This document shows, piece after piece, positions 8,234 to 16,538 of a stretch of 42,742 nucleotides of DNA. The stretch's first letter is position 1, and each line of letters starts with the position of its first letter. The notes below the pieces were generated by a model. That model worked only from the letters and a program-made list of their open reading frames with translations. It did not search any database and had not been told where the DNA came from. The stretch lies in assembly GCA_020352495.1 (NCBI GenBank), contig CP070677.1, positions 263,657 through 306,398 of the forward strand, read 5' to 3'. The translations under genes were made by a program, and so were the position numbers. This stretch comes from Candidatus Latescibacterota bacterium (GTDB taxonomy: Bacteria > Krumholzibacteriota > Krumholzibacteriia > WVZY01).

Positions 8234-9592
8234 TCAGGCTTTTGCGTTTCGGGGTTCCTTGAGCCGTGTGCTCAGGTAGACGTTTACGATGGCAAAAACC
8301 ATCGAAATCCAAAAGAGTGTTCGGATGTTGAAGATCTGGATGAGGATTCCGCCGAAGACGGGACTCAGCATAAAGGGGAAGGTAAAGCTGTTCATAAAAC
8401 CCACGTAGAGGGGCCGCTTTGTTTCCGGAGCGAACTCCAGAAGGTAGGTGATGTTGCTGATCAGACGGCCGCTTCGAATGAACCCGTTGATACAGAAAGT
8501 GCCCGATACGAGTAACAGCAGTCCCGTCCCAGCCGGATCGTGCGGACTCGGTCCCATCCCAGCATCGATACCAAGAACGATCAACGGGGGCACGGCGGCG
8601 AGCACCGCCGTAATGGTGAGAACGATCTTGTTCCCCTTCCGGTCCATGAGCTGTCCCCATACATAGTTGGAGAAGACACCCGAGCCCACCCAGACCGAAA
8701 GAAAGAGACCTACCATATGTTCTGAGATTCGGAGTTGGTCGCACGCGTAACTTGCGTAAAACGGGAACGCCATGGCAGTGAACTGCCAGCAAATCCGGGC
8801 GAGATAAAAACGTCGGTAGTTGGCGTCCTCTCTTAGAAGGGTGAGGCCCGAGCGGACGTGATCGAGTAGTCTTGCGGATTCCTTGACACTTGCCGCCGAC
8901 GGTTCACCCGCAAGAAAAAACACAATTGTGCCACAAGAGATGCAGATCGCTCCCAAAAGAAAGACAATTCCAAAGTCGGTTGGAAATGCGTGTCCGACCA
9001 GACCGAGACCACGGACGCCCCTCTCGATCATATCGAACACCCAACCACCCATCCACACCCGTTGGGCACCCTGGCCAAGAATAACCCCCACGATCATCCC
9101 GGCAAAGATCCCCAATATGCCTCCGACAAAACGCCGCATTCCAAAAAAACCGCCACGGCGTGTGGCTGGTATCGTCTTGCTGACAATCTCGAGCATCGGT
9201 ACTCCGGCGAGTCCCCCGGCGAAATAGGCAAAGAATATCGCGAAGATGAACGCCGTCAAAAAAGTCGTCTTGTTCGAAACATCGACCGAGAAAACGATCA
9301 CAGCTATCCCAACAAAACCCAACACCCGGGGAATCGAGGTTAGCCGGTACAGATTCATGAGGTAGCGACGGGTCTCAGCGAGCCGCGACCCGAGCACTTG
9401 TGGAAGAAACCACCCCACACCATGAAGGGCGCTGACCAAGCCTACCGTCACGGCGGATCCACCCAGCTTGAGAATGAAAACGGGAAGAACGGTGAATGGA
9501 TCGAGGAACGCCATCCCGACGTTGATCAGTGATCCGTTGACCACGCCCAGCAAAAAGTTGCGTTTATAGTATTTGTGTTGCGGCTTGTCCAC
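8234..9592 (-). CDS. MFS transporter
   Basis: Polytopic inner-membrane permease of the major facilitator superfamily with about 12 hydrophobic segments, around 452 aa from the GTG at 9592. I prefer this GTG because the protein then begins just before the first helix (after DKPQHKYYKRN) and leaves room for the divergent acpS promoter. An ATG at 9676 would add a 28-residue Cys-containing extension that does not look like MFS sequence. The usual MFS loop motif appears in degraded form as GSRLAETRR between helices 2 and 3, and a second positively charged loop, GQLMDRKGNK, follows helix 8. The substrate is unknown; nothing nearby indicates one. Confidence 0.85.
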   Translation of the reverse strand: MDKPQHKYYKRNFLLGVVNGSLINVGMAFLDPFTVLPVFILKLGGSAVTVGLVSALHGVGWFLPQVLGSRLAETRRYLMNLYRLTSIPRVLGFVGIAVIVFSVDVSNKTTFLTAFIFAIFFAYFAGGLAGVPMLEIVSKTIPATRRGGFFGMRRFVGGILGIFAGMIVGVILGQGAQRVWMGGWVFDMIERGVRGLGLVGHAFPTDFGIVFLLGAICISCGTIVFFLAGEPSAASVKESARLLDHVRSGLTLLREDANYRRFYLARICWQFTAMAFPFYASYACDQLRISEHMVGLFLSVWVGSGVFSNYVWGQLMDRKGNKIVLTITAVLAAVPPLIVLGIDAGMGPSPHDPAGTGLLLLVSGTFCINGFIRSGRLISNITYLLEFAPETKRPLYVGFMNSFTFPFMLSPVFGGILIQIFNIRTLFWISMVFAIVNVYLSTRLKEPRNAKA

Positions 9593-9719
9593 GGCCTCGA
9601 AAGTTACCCGCTGATCATGACAATTGCAAGTGCTGCCTTTTGTAGTATATGCTCTGGTGTACGGGCACTGTGACATACGCACGCGACGCGTGCACCCGAC
9701 CAAGATTGTGAGGCGAGAG

Positions 9720-10094
9720 ATGATCAAGGGGATCGGTGTCGATACGATCGAGCTCAAACGAATCGAGCGGGTGTACCGCAAGTATGACGGACGTTTTTTG
9801 GATCGGATCTACTCTTCCGAAGAGAAGGACTATGCGCTGCGTTTCAGAGATCCGGTGCCGCGGCTCGCGGCACGATTCGCGGCGAAGGAAGCATGTATGA
9901 AAGCCCTGGGGACGGGATGGAATCTGGGCGTACGATGGAAGGACATCGTCGTCGTGAATGACGAGAACGGCAAACCGGGGCTCGAACTCTACGGGGAAGC
10001 CAAGAAATATCTGGAAGAACTATCCGTCGGCCGCATCCACCTCTCCCTGACACACAGCAAGGAACACGCCACCGCCGTTGTCATCTTCGAGTAG
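9720..10094 (+). CDS. acpS: holo-[acyl-carrier-protein] synthase
   Basis: Phosphopantetheinyl transferase that moves 4'-phosphopantetheine from coenzyme A to a serine of apo-ACP, switching on fatty acid synthesis. The 124-aa product starts MIKGIGVDTIEL; Asp8 and Glu57 (in RFAAKEA) are the expected magnesium ligands, and Lys56 is the conserved partner. The C-terminal HLSLTHSKEHATAVVIFE strand is standard. The ATG at 9720 was chosen because it begins exactly at the conserved family start; an earlier in-frame TTG at 9624 would overlap the upstream region. TTGCAA (9625-9630), 16 bases, TATATG (9647-9652) could be its promoter. Confidence 0.96.
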   Translation: MIKGIGVDTIELKRIERVYRKYDGRFLDRIYSSEEKDYALRFRDPVPRLAARFAAKEACMKALGTGWNLGVRWKDIVVVNDENGKPGLELYGEAKKYLEELSVGRIHLSLTHSKEHATAVVIFE

Positions 10095-10102
10095 CCCTTA
10101 CC

Positions 10103-10654
10103 CTACTCTCGGTACATTTCTTTGATTTTGCCCCACGTCGACTCGTCCACTGGAACATCACACTGGCAATCGTCGGTGGGGTTGACGATCAGCGTTCCTC
10201 CAGTCGGGTAGAGGATATTGCTGTCGCAGTCATACATCTCGATCTGCCCCGACGGCAGCGTTTCGGGCGGGACGACACGGATCCAGCTGCAGTCTTGCGA
10301 GATCGCCTGTGCAAAGTAACCCATGGTCAGTACGTGAATCGGTGACGAGAGACAGATACCGTACGGGATGGCAATTCCCTCTGGGCAGTGGCTGCACCCG
10401 ATCCAGATACCCCACGCCGTGTCGGACAGCCACATCATGTTCATTCCCGGCCCGTCCTCGACCCTGAACTGACACGCCGTGGCACCCGAGGTGCTCACGT
10501 GAACGGCGTATACGCTTACCAGCCCCGGTATTTGATCGTACAACGAGCAGTTCGTGCCATAGGTATCGGAAAACAACCCAATCGATCCCGCCTGGCCAAA
10601 GACCGCCCCCGCGCCAAGCAGAGCGACCAATGCGATCACTGACGCGAGCTTCAC
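10103..10654 (-). CDS. small secreted Cys-containing protein of unknown function
   Basis: Secreted protein of 183 aa starting at a GTG with GGGAGG upstream. A clear signal peptide (MKLASVIALVALLGAGAVFGQA) should be cut near residue 21. The mature part begins GSIGLFSDTYGTNCSL and contains several Cys residues spread along the chain (for example ATACQF, IGCSHC, YGICL, QDCSW, MYDCD, DDCQCD), so disulfides are likely. I have the impression of similar small secreted proteins with this GLFSD..GT.C beginning in candidate-phylum genomes, but I cannot name a family or a function. Stop codon is eight bases from the acpS stop (convergent). It sits 101 bases downstream of the epimerase gene, so it may have its own promoter. 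Confidence 0.75.
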   Translation of the reverse strand: MKLASVIALVALLGAGAVFGQAGSIGLFSDTYGTNCSLYDQIPGLVSVYAVHVSTSGATACQFRVEDGPGMNMMWLSDTAWGIWIGCSHCPEGIAIPYGICLSSPIHVLTMGYFAQAISQDCSWIRVVPPETLPSGQIEMYDCDSNILYPTGGTLIVNPTDDCQCDVPVDESTWGKIKEMYRE

Positions 10655-10755
10655 CTGAACCTCCCGGAAAGGACGACTGATGGTATACGGATTACGTCAA
10701 TAGTATAGCATACACGCCGACGAGGGACTACCCGGCTAATTTGTCGATTGCGGAG

Positions 10756-11781
10756 TCAGCTTGTTTCACGCCGGACCACGCCGAGACCCGGGCCGTCAGG
10801 AAGAACAAGCTTGCTGTTTTGAACCGTCACACCCAAGAACGGATCATTGGCAACGAGGAGGTTGCCGTCTAGGTCGGCGTAGTCGGCCAGCGGACTGAGA
10901 TGAGCGGCAGCAGTGATACCGACAGACGTTTCCATCATGCATCCCAGCATTACTTTGAGATCGGCACGTCTTGCCTCATCGATCAGAGCCAGCGCGGGTG
11001 TGATACCACCGCATTTCATGAGCTTGACGTTGATCCCATGTCCCTGGTCTCGGCGCGAGGAGACGTCATCGGGGTTTATAATGCTCTCATCGAGGATGAC
11101 GGGAAGGGGGCTCAAACGTTTGAGTGTTCGCAAGTCCTCCTCGTTGTCATGGTGGATCGGTTGTTCGACAAACTCGATGCCCTTCTGACTGAGCTCGCCG
11201 CACATTTGTAGCGCTGTTTCCACATCCCATCCCTCGTTGGCATCGACGCGGACGATCTTGCCGGAACGCTCCAGTACCCGATCGAGAAGCGCCACATCCC
11301 CCGGCAGCCCCATCTTCATTTTAAGAATTCGGTACGGCTCCGCCTCGTCTACCTTTCGGTCGATGACCTCGGGAGCATCGATTCCGATTGTAAAGGACGT
11401 GGCCGGGGTTTTTGTCGGGTCCAACCCAAGGATCGCGTAGACGGGTCTGTTCTCCCTCTTGCCGATAATGTCCCAGAGCGCCATGTCGAGCGCGGCTCGA
11501 ACCGACGCGTGGCGATCGAGCTGCTTTCTCAGATCGCCGTTGGCGACTCGTTCCTTTACTCTCTCGGGGTCCCCGTCGAGCTTGCTTTTGATTCTTCTCA
11601 CCGCCGAGGGCACCGTGCCCGAATCCTCTCCATAGTACGGTGAGGGAGACGCCTCGCCCAGCCCCGTGATTCCCTCCCAGGTGAGCGCAAACACAAACAC
11701 ATCCCGCTCCCGTTGGACTTCTCTGGATATCCTGAACGGGTGGTGGGGCTTGAGTTTTACGGATTCGACTTCGAGTTTCAT
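10756..11781 (-). CDS. enolase-superfamily epimerase (dipeptide epimerase / DgcA-like)
   Basis: Member of the muconate-lactonising/dipeptide-epimerase subgroup of the enolase superfamily, 341 aa. Catalytic pattern: KMKMG with Lys154/Lys156, metal ligands Asp180 (VDANEGW), Glu206 (VEQP) and Asp231 (ILDES), second lysine in NVKLMKCGG (Lys253/256), and the CMMETS loop at 281-286 found in dipeptide epimerases. Family knowledge gives two options: L-Ala-D/L-Glu epimerase in murein peptide recycling, or N-acetyl-D-glutamate racemase (DgcA) when paired with a DUF1611 protein (DgcN). The DUF1611 gene is 44 bases upstream on the same strand, which favours the second or a linked reaction. The choice is an inference. 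Confidence 0.88.
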   Translation of the reverse strand: MKLEVESVKLKPHHPFRISREVQRERDVFVFALTWEGITGLGEASPSPYYGEDSGTVPSAVRRIKSKLDGDPERVKERVANGDLRKQLDRHASVRAALDMALWDIIGKRENRPVYAILGLDPTKTPATSFTIGIDAPEVIDRKVDEAEPYRILKMKMGLPGDVALLDRVLERSGKIVRVDANEGWDVETALQMCGELSQKGIEFVEQPIHHDNEEDLRTLKRLSPLPVILDESIINPDDVSSRRDQGHGINVKLMKCGGITPALALIDEARRADLKVMLGCMMETSVGITAAAHLSPLADYADLDGNLLVANDPFLGVTVQNSKLVLPDGPGLGVVRRETS

Positions 11782-11825
11782 AAATCCGTCACATTCCTAC
11801 GGATTCGATCATCAAACGGGTCGCT

Positions 11826-12893
11826 CTAGGACAGACTCTCCATGATGGCATCGAGAATTGCCGACCCCCGGGAACGAACGGGATCGCTCACAGGAAGTCC
11901 CGTCTCTTTTCGAAGCCTGGAGACGGCATCCTCCGCCGACGCCGTATCGAGATCCGCCGTGTTCAAAGCCACCGCAACCACGGGCGACTTTTTGACCGGT
12001 GCCATAACCGTTTCGTGGAGACGAACAAGGTCAGCGACGGGCGGCATGGCTACGTCGTCATATCGACGAACGTGATCCCGACCCGCCTGATGTGCCAATA
12101 CCATACAATCGGGCGCCACGCCAAACATAAGTCCCAGAGTCACTCCCGCATATCCGGGATGGACGAGCGATCCCTGACCCTCGACGATGACCAAATCCTT
12201 CCCCGCTCCTTCAAAGTTCACAAGCTCTTCGGCTGCCCCGCCGATGAAGTCTGCAATCACCCGGTCGATACAGAGACCTCGCTCCCGGAGCATGATCCCC
12301 GTCTGCCCCGTTGCCGCCCACGACACGTTCATTCCCCGTCGTTCCGCTTCATGAAAGAGTTCTACGGTCGCCGTCATTTTGCCTACATTGCAGTCGGTCC
12401 CCGTAACAAGCACCGTTTTTGCGCCCGTTTCACAGCCCCTTCCGCTGGCGACGAGTTTCGTCTCGGGGACGTATCTCACGTCCCAAAACCGACTCCCCGA
12501 TTTCTTGGCCGCCTCCACCAACTCGACGTCGTCTGCGAGAAACGTGTGAAGCCCACTCACCACATCCAACCCCGCCTCGATGCTTTCCGTTATCGGTTTT
12601 CGCAACGTGGTATCCAATTGACCTCCGCGCGGGGCGATCCCGACGACGGCCACCTTGGGATCCAATTCGAGGGCTTCGCTCACACTGGAGACAATGGGTA
12701 TTTCCCCTCCAAAACCGAGCACATGTCCTGCTGTCTGCCCGTGTTTCGAGCTGTCGAGTACGGCGACGACATCCTCCCCACGGTACCTCAGATAGCACAC
12801 AGCGGTCTTGGCGCCGAGCGCCGAAAACTCGCCTTCTGCCATCAACAGAACCTTTCGTCCTTTGAGTCGAAATGGGGCTTGATTGAGAATCAC
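11826..12893 (-). CDS. DUF1611 P-loop protein (DgcN-like)
   Basis: DUF1611/COG3367 protein, 355 aa, with an N-terminal Rossmann-like region and a C-terminal P-loop domain. The nucleotide-binding loop is VTGTDCNVGKMT (about 163-174), and a second conserved block is VEGQGSLVHPGYAG (237-250). A characterised family member, DgcN, N-acetylates D-glutamate as the first step of a D-Glu catabolic route together with the epimerase-like DgcA; the neighbouring epimerase gene reproduces that pairing. Start is a GTG with GGGAGGGGG about 11 bases upstream. It follows the second CNNM-type gene by 25 bases. The D-glutamate role is inferred from pairing. Confidence 0.85.
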   Translation of the reverse strand: MILNQAPFRLKGRKVLLMAEGEFSALGAKTAVCYLRYRGEDVVAVLDSSKHGQTAGHVLGFGGEIPIVSSVSEALELDPKVAVVGIAPRGGQLDTTLRKPITESIEAGLDVVSGLHTFLADDVELVEAAKKSGSRFWDVRYVPETKLVASGRGCETGAKTVLVTGTDCNVGKMTATVELFHEAERRGMNVSWAATGQTGIMLRERGLCIDRVIADFIGGAAEELVNFEGAGKDLVIVEGQGSLVHPGYAGVTLGLMFGVAPDCMVLAHQAGRDHVRRYDDVAMPPVADLVRLHETVMAPVKKSPVVAVALNTADLDTASAEDAVSRLRKETGLPVSDPVRSRGSAILDAIMESLS

Positions 12894-12918
12894 GGGTGTC
12901 GCGACCCCCTCCCGCCGC

Positions 12919-13899
12919 TTAGTGAAATTCGTCCGAAATCGCTCCGACCAGCCGTTTGAGAATGTCTTCGAGCGTGGTCATGCCGACAATCGTATCCGTC
13001 TCATCCCTGATCATCGCCATATGTCCTCCCCGTGTCTTCATACGGGCGAGGATCTCGACAATTGGCGTCTCGGTAGACACATCGTAGACAGGGTTCAGGA
13101 CGGGTCGATCAACGTACGGGTGACGGGCCTTCAAAAGATTCCGGATTGATAAGACCCCTACGATATTCGATCTCGTCTCACGGTAGAGGGGGAGCAGTGT
13201 GAATTGTGAGTCGGCGAACACGCGTTGATACTCTCCGACATCCATCGCCTCATCGGCCATAACGACTTCGTCCAGTGGAATCATCACATCTCCCGCCTTG
13301 AGACTCAACAGTTCGAATGCCCTCGAGGCGAGCGTCACTGTGTCTTTTGGGATCAATCCGGCTTCTCGACTTCCTTCGAGATGAAATAGCAACTCCTCCA
13401 TCGTCATCTTGACTTTCGAATCTTCCTTCGCTCCACCTAATACCTTCATCAACAGGTTCGACAACGACGAGAATGATTTTACGAGGGGATAGAGCAGAAT
13501 TCCAAAGAATTTCAATGGATAGAACGAAGCGACGGCCGCCTTATCCGCGTAATAGAGAAACACGCCCTTGGGAATTATCTCTTCAAATACGAGCAAGAGC
13601 GGAACGAGGATCACGGTGGCCACGGTTGCTCCCGAATCTCCAAAGAACTCGACCATGATCGCGGTGAACGCAGCGGTGCAACCAATCACACCGATATTCG
13701 TACCAACGAGCACGATACTCAAAAAGTGTTCCGGGCTCTCGATGGTCTTCAAAAGCTGACGAGCGCTCTTGTCCCCCCTCGAGGCGAGGTGCTCGAGCCG
13801 GATGCGGTCAGCCGCGATGATCGCCGTCTCGGCCCCGGCAAAAAAGGAGGCCAGTAAGAACGCAACGACCGACACACATGCCATCAGTTCGACGCTCAT
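12919..13899 (-). CDS. CNNM/CorC-type membrane protein, short form (DUF21 + CBS pair)
   Basis: Inner-membrane protein of the hemolysin C/CNNM family, 326 aa. Residues 1 to about 150 form the DUF21 transmembrane domain, with the signature FFAGAETAIIAADRIRLEHLAS at the first helix end and a conserved EEIIPKG motif; residues about 195-320 are a CBS pair. The C-terminal CorC_HlyC domain seen in the partner gene is absent. The family is linked to Mg2+ (and Co2+) efflux and homeostasis. Its ATG overlaps the stop of the upstream partner by four bases (ATGA), so the two are translationally coupled and may form a heteromer. Confidence 0.9.
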   Translation of the reverse strand: MSVELMACVSVVAFLLASFFAGAETAIIAADRIRLEHLASRGDKSARQLLKTIESPEHFLSIVLVGTNIGVIGCTAAFTAIMVEFFGDSGATVATVILVPLLLVFEEIIPKGVFLYYADKAAVASFYPLKFFGILLYPLVKSFSSLSNLLMKVLGGAKEDSKVKMTMEELLFHLEGSREAGLIPKDTVTLASRAFELLSLKAGDVMIPLDEVVMADEAMDVGEYQRVFADSQFTLLPLYRETRSNIVGVLSIRNLLKARHPYVDRPVLNPVYDVSTETPIVEILARMKTRGGHMAMIRDETDTIVGMTTLEDILKRLVGAISDEFH

Positions 13900-15137
13900 A
13901 TCTTCTCCACCCGCATCTTTCGTATCCGGTTCGGCTGAGCCGCGATGATGTGGAACCGAAGATCCTTGATTTCAATGGTTTCGCCCGCCTTTGGGATCTC
14001 CCCGATCGAACCTATGACATATCCGGCGATGGTCTCGTGTTCCTCATCCACGATGTCCGTGGCAAAAACTTCGTTGAACTCCTCGATTTCCATTGTGCCC
14101 AATACGACGATTCTTCCGTCCGCCATGAAACTGTGCGAAGTCGTCCGCGGCTCTTTCATGTCACGTATCTCACCGACGAGCTCTTCCAAAATGTCCTCCA
14201 CCGTCACGATGCCGACAAATGAACCGTACTCATCGATGACGAGGGCAAAGTGCGCGCGCCGCTTTGCCATCTCACTGAAAAGCGCCGAAATTTTTGACGA
14301 TTCTGGAACGTAGTAGGGTTGTATCAATACCGACGTGATGTCCAAATCAGAATCGGGCTCCATGATTCTCAAGAGTTCCTTGATATGCAACACACCTTTA
14401 ATATCGTCCGTTGTATCGCCATATACAGGAACTCTGGAATAGTTGTTTTCCAAGATGCGATCAAGAAGGTCTTCGGGATCAAGATCGATGGGAAGAGAAA
14501 ACACATTTATGCTCGGGGTCATAATCTCCTTTACGGTTGTCTCTCTGAATTCAATGATACTGTAGAGAAGATCGAACTCGAAATCACCCAGATGCCCTTT
14601 GTCGCGCCCGATGTCCAACGCGGTGAGCAGCTCCTCCCTCGAAAAGTGATGCGTTGTCGTTCCCAACCGTCTCTTCAACACGTCGAGCACGACGTCCGAA
14701 AAACGCGCGAACGGCCATCTCGCCACCGCGAAACACACATGAAATACCCTGAGTGGGTAGACGACGGCGATGGAAAACCGTCGCGACTGGTTGAGCGCTA
14801 TGACCTTTGGAATAATCTCTCCAAACGCAAGTATCAACACCGTCATCACGATAAACGCAATCCCGACACCCTTCTCTCCAAAGATCCCAATGGCGACCGA
14901 GGTCGCCGCGCTGGTCGAAAAGACGTTTACGATCAAATTGCCAATCAGAATCGTTATGAGAAGTCTCCGCGGTCGGTTCAACAAGGCCGCGATGTGTTTT
15001 CCTGCAGCGGACTGCCCCTGAAGCTGGTTCACCTGCGCTCGTGTGAGCGAGAACAAAGCGGCTTCCGAACCAGAAAAGAAGGCGGAGAAGGAAATCAGAA
15101 TGGCTAGAGCAATAACGTAGAAGAATAGACCGTCCAA
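13896..15137 (-). CDS. CNNM/CorC-type membrane protein, full form (DUF21 + CBS pair + CorC_HlyC)
   Basis: Full-length CNNM/CorC-family protein, 413 aa: DUF21 membrane domain (about 1-185) with SGSEAALFSLTRAQ and the conserved FGEIIPK motif, CBS pair (about 205-325, MTPSINVF... to VTVEDILEELVGEI), and a C-terminal CorC_HlyC transporter-associated domain (about 335-413). Probable role: Mg2+ export or divalent-cation homeostasis at the inner membrane. The start is a TTG 14 bases after the cpoB stop; AGGAGGG lies further upstream than ideal. Followed by a four-base overlap with the short paralogue. Its position directly after pal-cpoB is unusual. Confidence 0.92.
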   Translation of the reverse strand: MDGLFFYVIALAILISFSAFFSGSEAALFSLTRAQVNQLQGQSAAGKHIAALLNRPRRLLITILIGNLIVNVFSTSAATSVAIGIFGEKGVGIAFIVMTVLILAFGEIIPKVIALNQSRRFSIAVVYPLRVFHVCFAVARWPFARFSDVVLDVLKRRLGTTTHHFSREELLTALDIGRDKGHLGDFEFDLLYSIIEFRETTVKEIMTPSINVFSLPIDLDPEDLLDRILENNYSRVPVYGDTTDDIKGVLHIKELLRIMEPDSDLDITSVLIQPYYVPESSKISALFSEMAKRRAHFALVIDEYGSFVGIVTVEDILEELVGEIRDMKEPRTTSHSFMADGRIVVLGTMEIEEFNEVFATDIVDEEHETIAGYVIGSIGEIPKAGETIEIKDLRFHIIAAQPNRIRKMRVEKI

Positions 15138-15151
15138 GGCGTTCGCAGCCG

Positions 15152-15943
15152 CTACCCTCCTTGTTCCTGAAGCGCGACGCGTGCCTGTTCGGCCTCTTCA
15201 CTCCGCGGATAACGGGAGATCAAATCACGGAAGGCTTTCTCTGCGAGCTGGCGTTCTTCGAGATTTTGATAGCAGAACCCGGATTTCAAGTAGCAGGCCG
15301 GCACAAGGCGAGCATGGGGATATTCGCGGATCACGCTCTGGTACTCCGCCACCGCTTCGAGATAGCGTGACAACGAGTAGTATGACTCTCCCAAGTAATA
15401 GTGTGCCTCGGGGGCGTTGGGAGCGTCGGGGAAACGAACGATGTAGTTCTTGAAACCCTGGACGGACAGATCGTAATTACCAAGCGTTAAATCCATATAC
15501 GACGCCTGGAAGAGCCTGCCGGCTTCGTCATCACTTATTGTGGGAGGTCCCCCACCCGCACTATCCGGCAGGATCGTGCCCACCGAATCTGTTCCGGCGG
15601 TGGACGAGTCGGCGGCGGACGCCCGTCGCGCCATCGCCGCCGCCGTCGTCTGAGACAAAAAGAGTTGCGCGTTATCGTCCATCCGGTACGAGAGTATTTC
15701 GAGCGCCTCTCTCAATTCCTTCATCGCCAGTGAGAGCTCCGCCTGGGTCCTCAGTCTCTCTTCCCTCTCGGCCTCATAGAGTCTCGAGAGCTCGTTCACC
15801 TGTTGCAACAGCTCCTGTTGGTTGGTCTTCACCGTATCGAGTTGTTCGTAGGTGAAGTCCATCATCTTGGTGCTATAACACCCCGAGACAAGGCCAAGGG
15901 CAATACCCAGGCTTACGATCTTCTTAACAAGCGATGATAACAA
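15152..15943 (-). CDS. cpoB: Tol-Pal system protein CpoB/YbgF (lipoprotein form)
   Basis: Periplasmic TPR protein that links Tol-Pal to peptidoglycan synthesis, 263 aa. The N-terminus ends in a lipobox, LVSGC (Cys22), so this copy is probably membrane anchored, whereas the E. coli protein is soluble. Residues about 30-90 are a predicted coiled coil used for trimerisation, a low-complexity Ala/Ser linker follows, and three TPR-like repeats occupy about 140-260 (YLGESYYSLSRYLEAVAEYQ, SGFCYQNLEERQLAEKAF). Start is a TTG with AAAGGA upstream. It is 14 bases downstream of pal. Confidence 0.92.
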   Translation of the reverse strand: MLSSLVKKIVSLGIALGLVSGCYSTKMMDFTYEQLDTVKTNQQELLQQVNELSRLYEAEREERLRTQAELSLAMKELREALEILSYRMDDNAQLFLSQTTAAAMARRASAADSSTAGTDSVGTILPDSAGGGPPTISDDEAGRLFQASYMDLTLGNYDLSVQGFKNYIVRFPDAPNAPEAHYYLGESYYSLSRYLEAVAEYQSVIREYPHARLVPACYLKSGFCYQNLEERQLAEKAFRDLISRYPRSEEAEQARVALQEQGG

Positions 15944-15957
15944 AACCCATTGGTCCT

Positions 15958-16485
15958 TTACTGTTTGACGACAAAGTGGGCCCTACGGTTCTGCTCCCAG
16001 GCTGCCTCGGTGTGACCTGGGTCGAACGGCCGCTCCTCGCCATAACTAATCATATCCATCCGGTTCGCGGCAACGCCGAGTGAAGCGAGATAGTCTATTG
16101 CCGCTTTGGCACGTCTCTCACCAAGCGCGAGGTTGTAAGCGTTCGTGCCGCGCTCGTCGCAGTGACCCTCGACTGTGATCATGACCATCTCGGCATCTTT
16201 GAGCTGTGTCGCGTTGTCAGCCAGTGTCTGCTTTGCCTCATCGGTGAGCGTCGACTTATCGAACTCAAAGAACACGTCATTGAGAACTGGCATCTTGACC
16301 ATCTCGGGTTCTTCGACAGCGGCCTCTTCTACTTCCTCAACGGGTGGCTCGGGGGGCGGGGCCGGAACCTCGGTCGCTGGTTCAGCATCCGTCTCGACGT
16401 CCGTCGTCTGTTTCTTCGCGCAGGCAAACATAGTAACGAGAAACACCGCCACGAGCGCAAAAACCAACCATTCTTTACGCAACAT
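15958..16485 (-). CDS. pal: peptidoglycan-associated lipoprotein Pal
   Basis: Outer-membrane lipoprotein that binds peptidoglycan through an OmpA-like domain and partners TolB, 175 aa. Signal sequence ends in the lipobox TMFAC (Cys22). An acidic Pro/Glu-rich linker (about 35-60) leads to the OmpA domain (about 68-175), with the conserved FEFDKSTL start, GHCDERGTNAYNLALGERRA in the diaminopimelate-binding region, and ISYGEERP. AGGGAGG sits eight bases before the ATG. Last but one gene of the Tol cluster proper. Confidence 0.97.
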   Translation of the reverse strand: MLRKEWLVFALVAVFLVTMFACAKKQTTDVETDAEPATEVPAPPPEPPVEEVEEAAVEEPEMVKMPVLNDVFFEFDKSTLTDEAKQTLADNATQLKDAEMVMITVEGHCDERGTNAYNLALGERRAKAAIDYLASLGVAANRMDMISYGEERPFDPGHTEAAWEQNRRAHFVVKQ

Positions 16486-16538
16486 TCGGCAAACCTCCCT
16501 TAAACAACTGAGTTACTCTCGACAACTCGCAACGTTGT

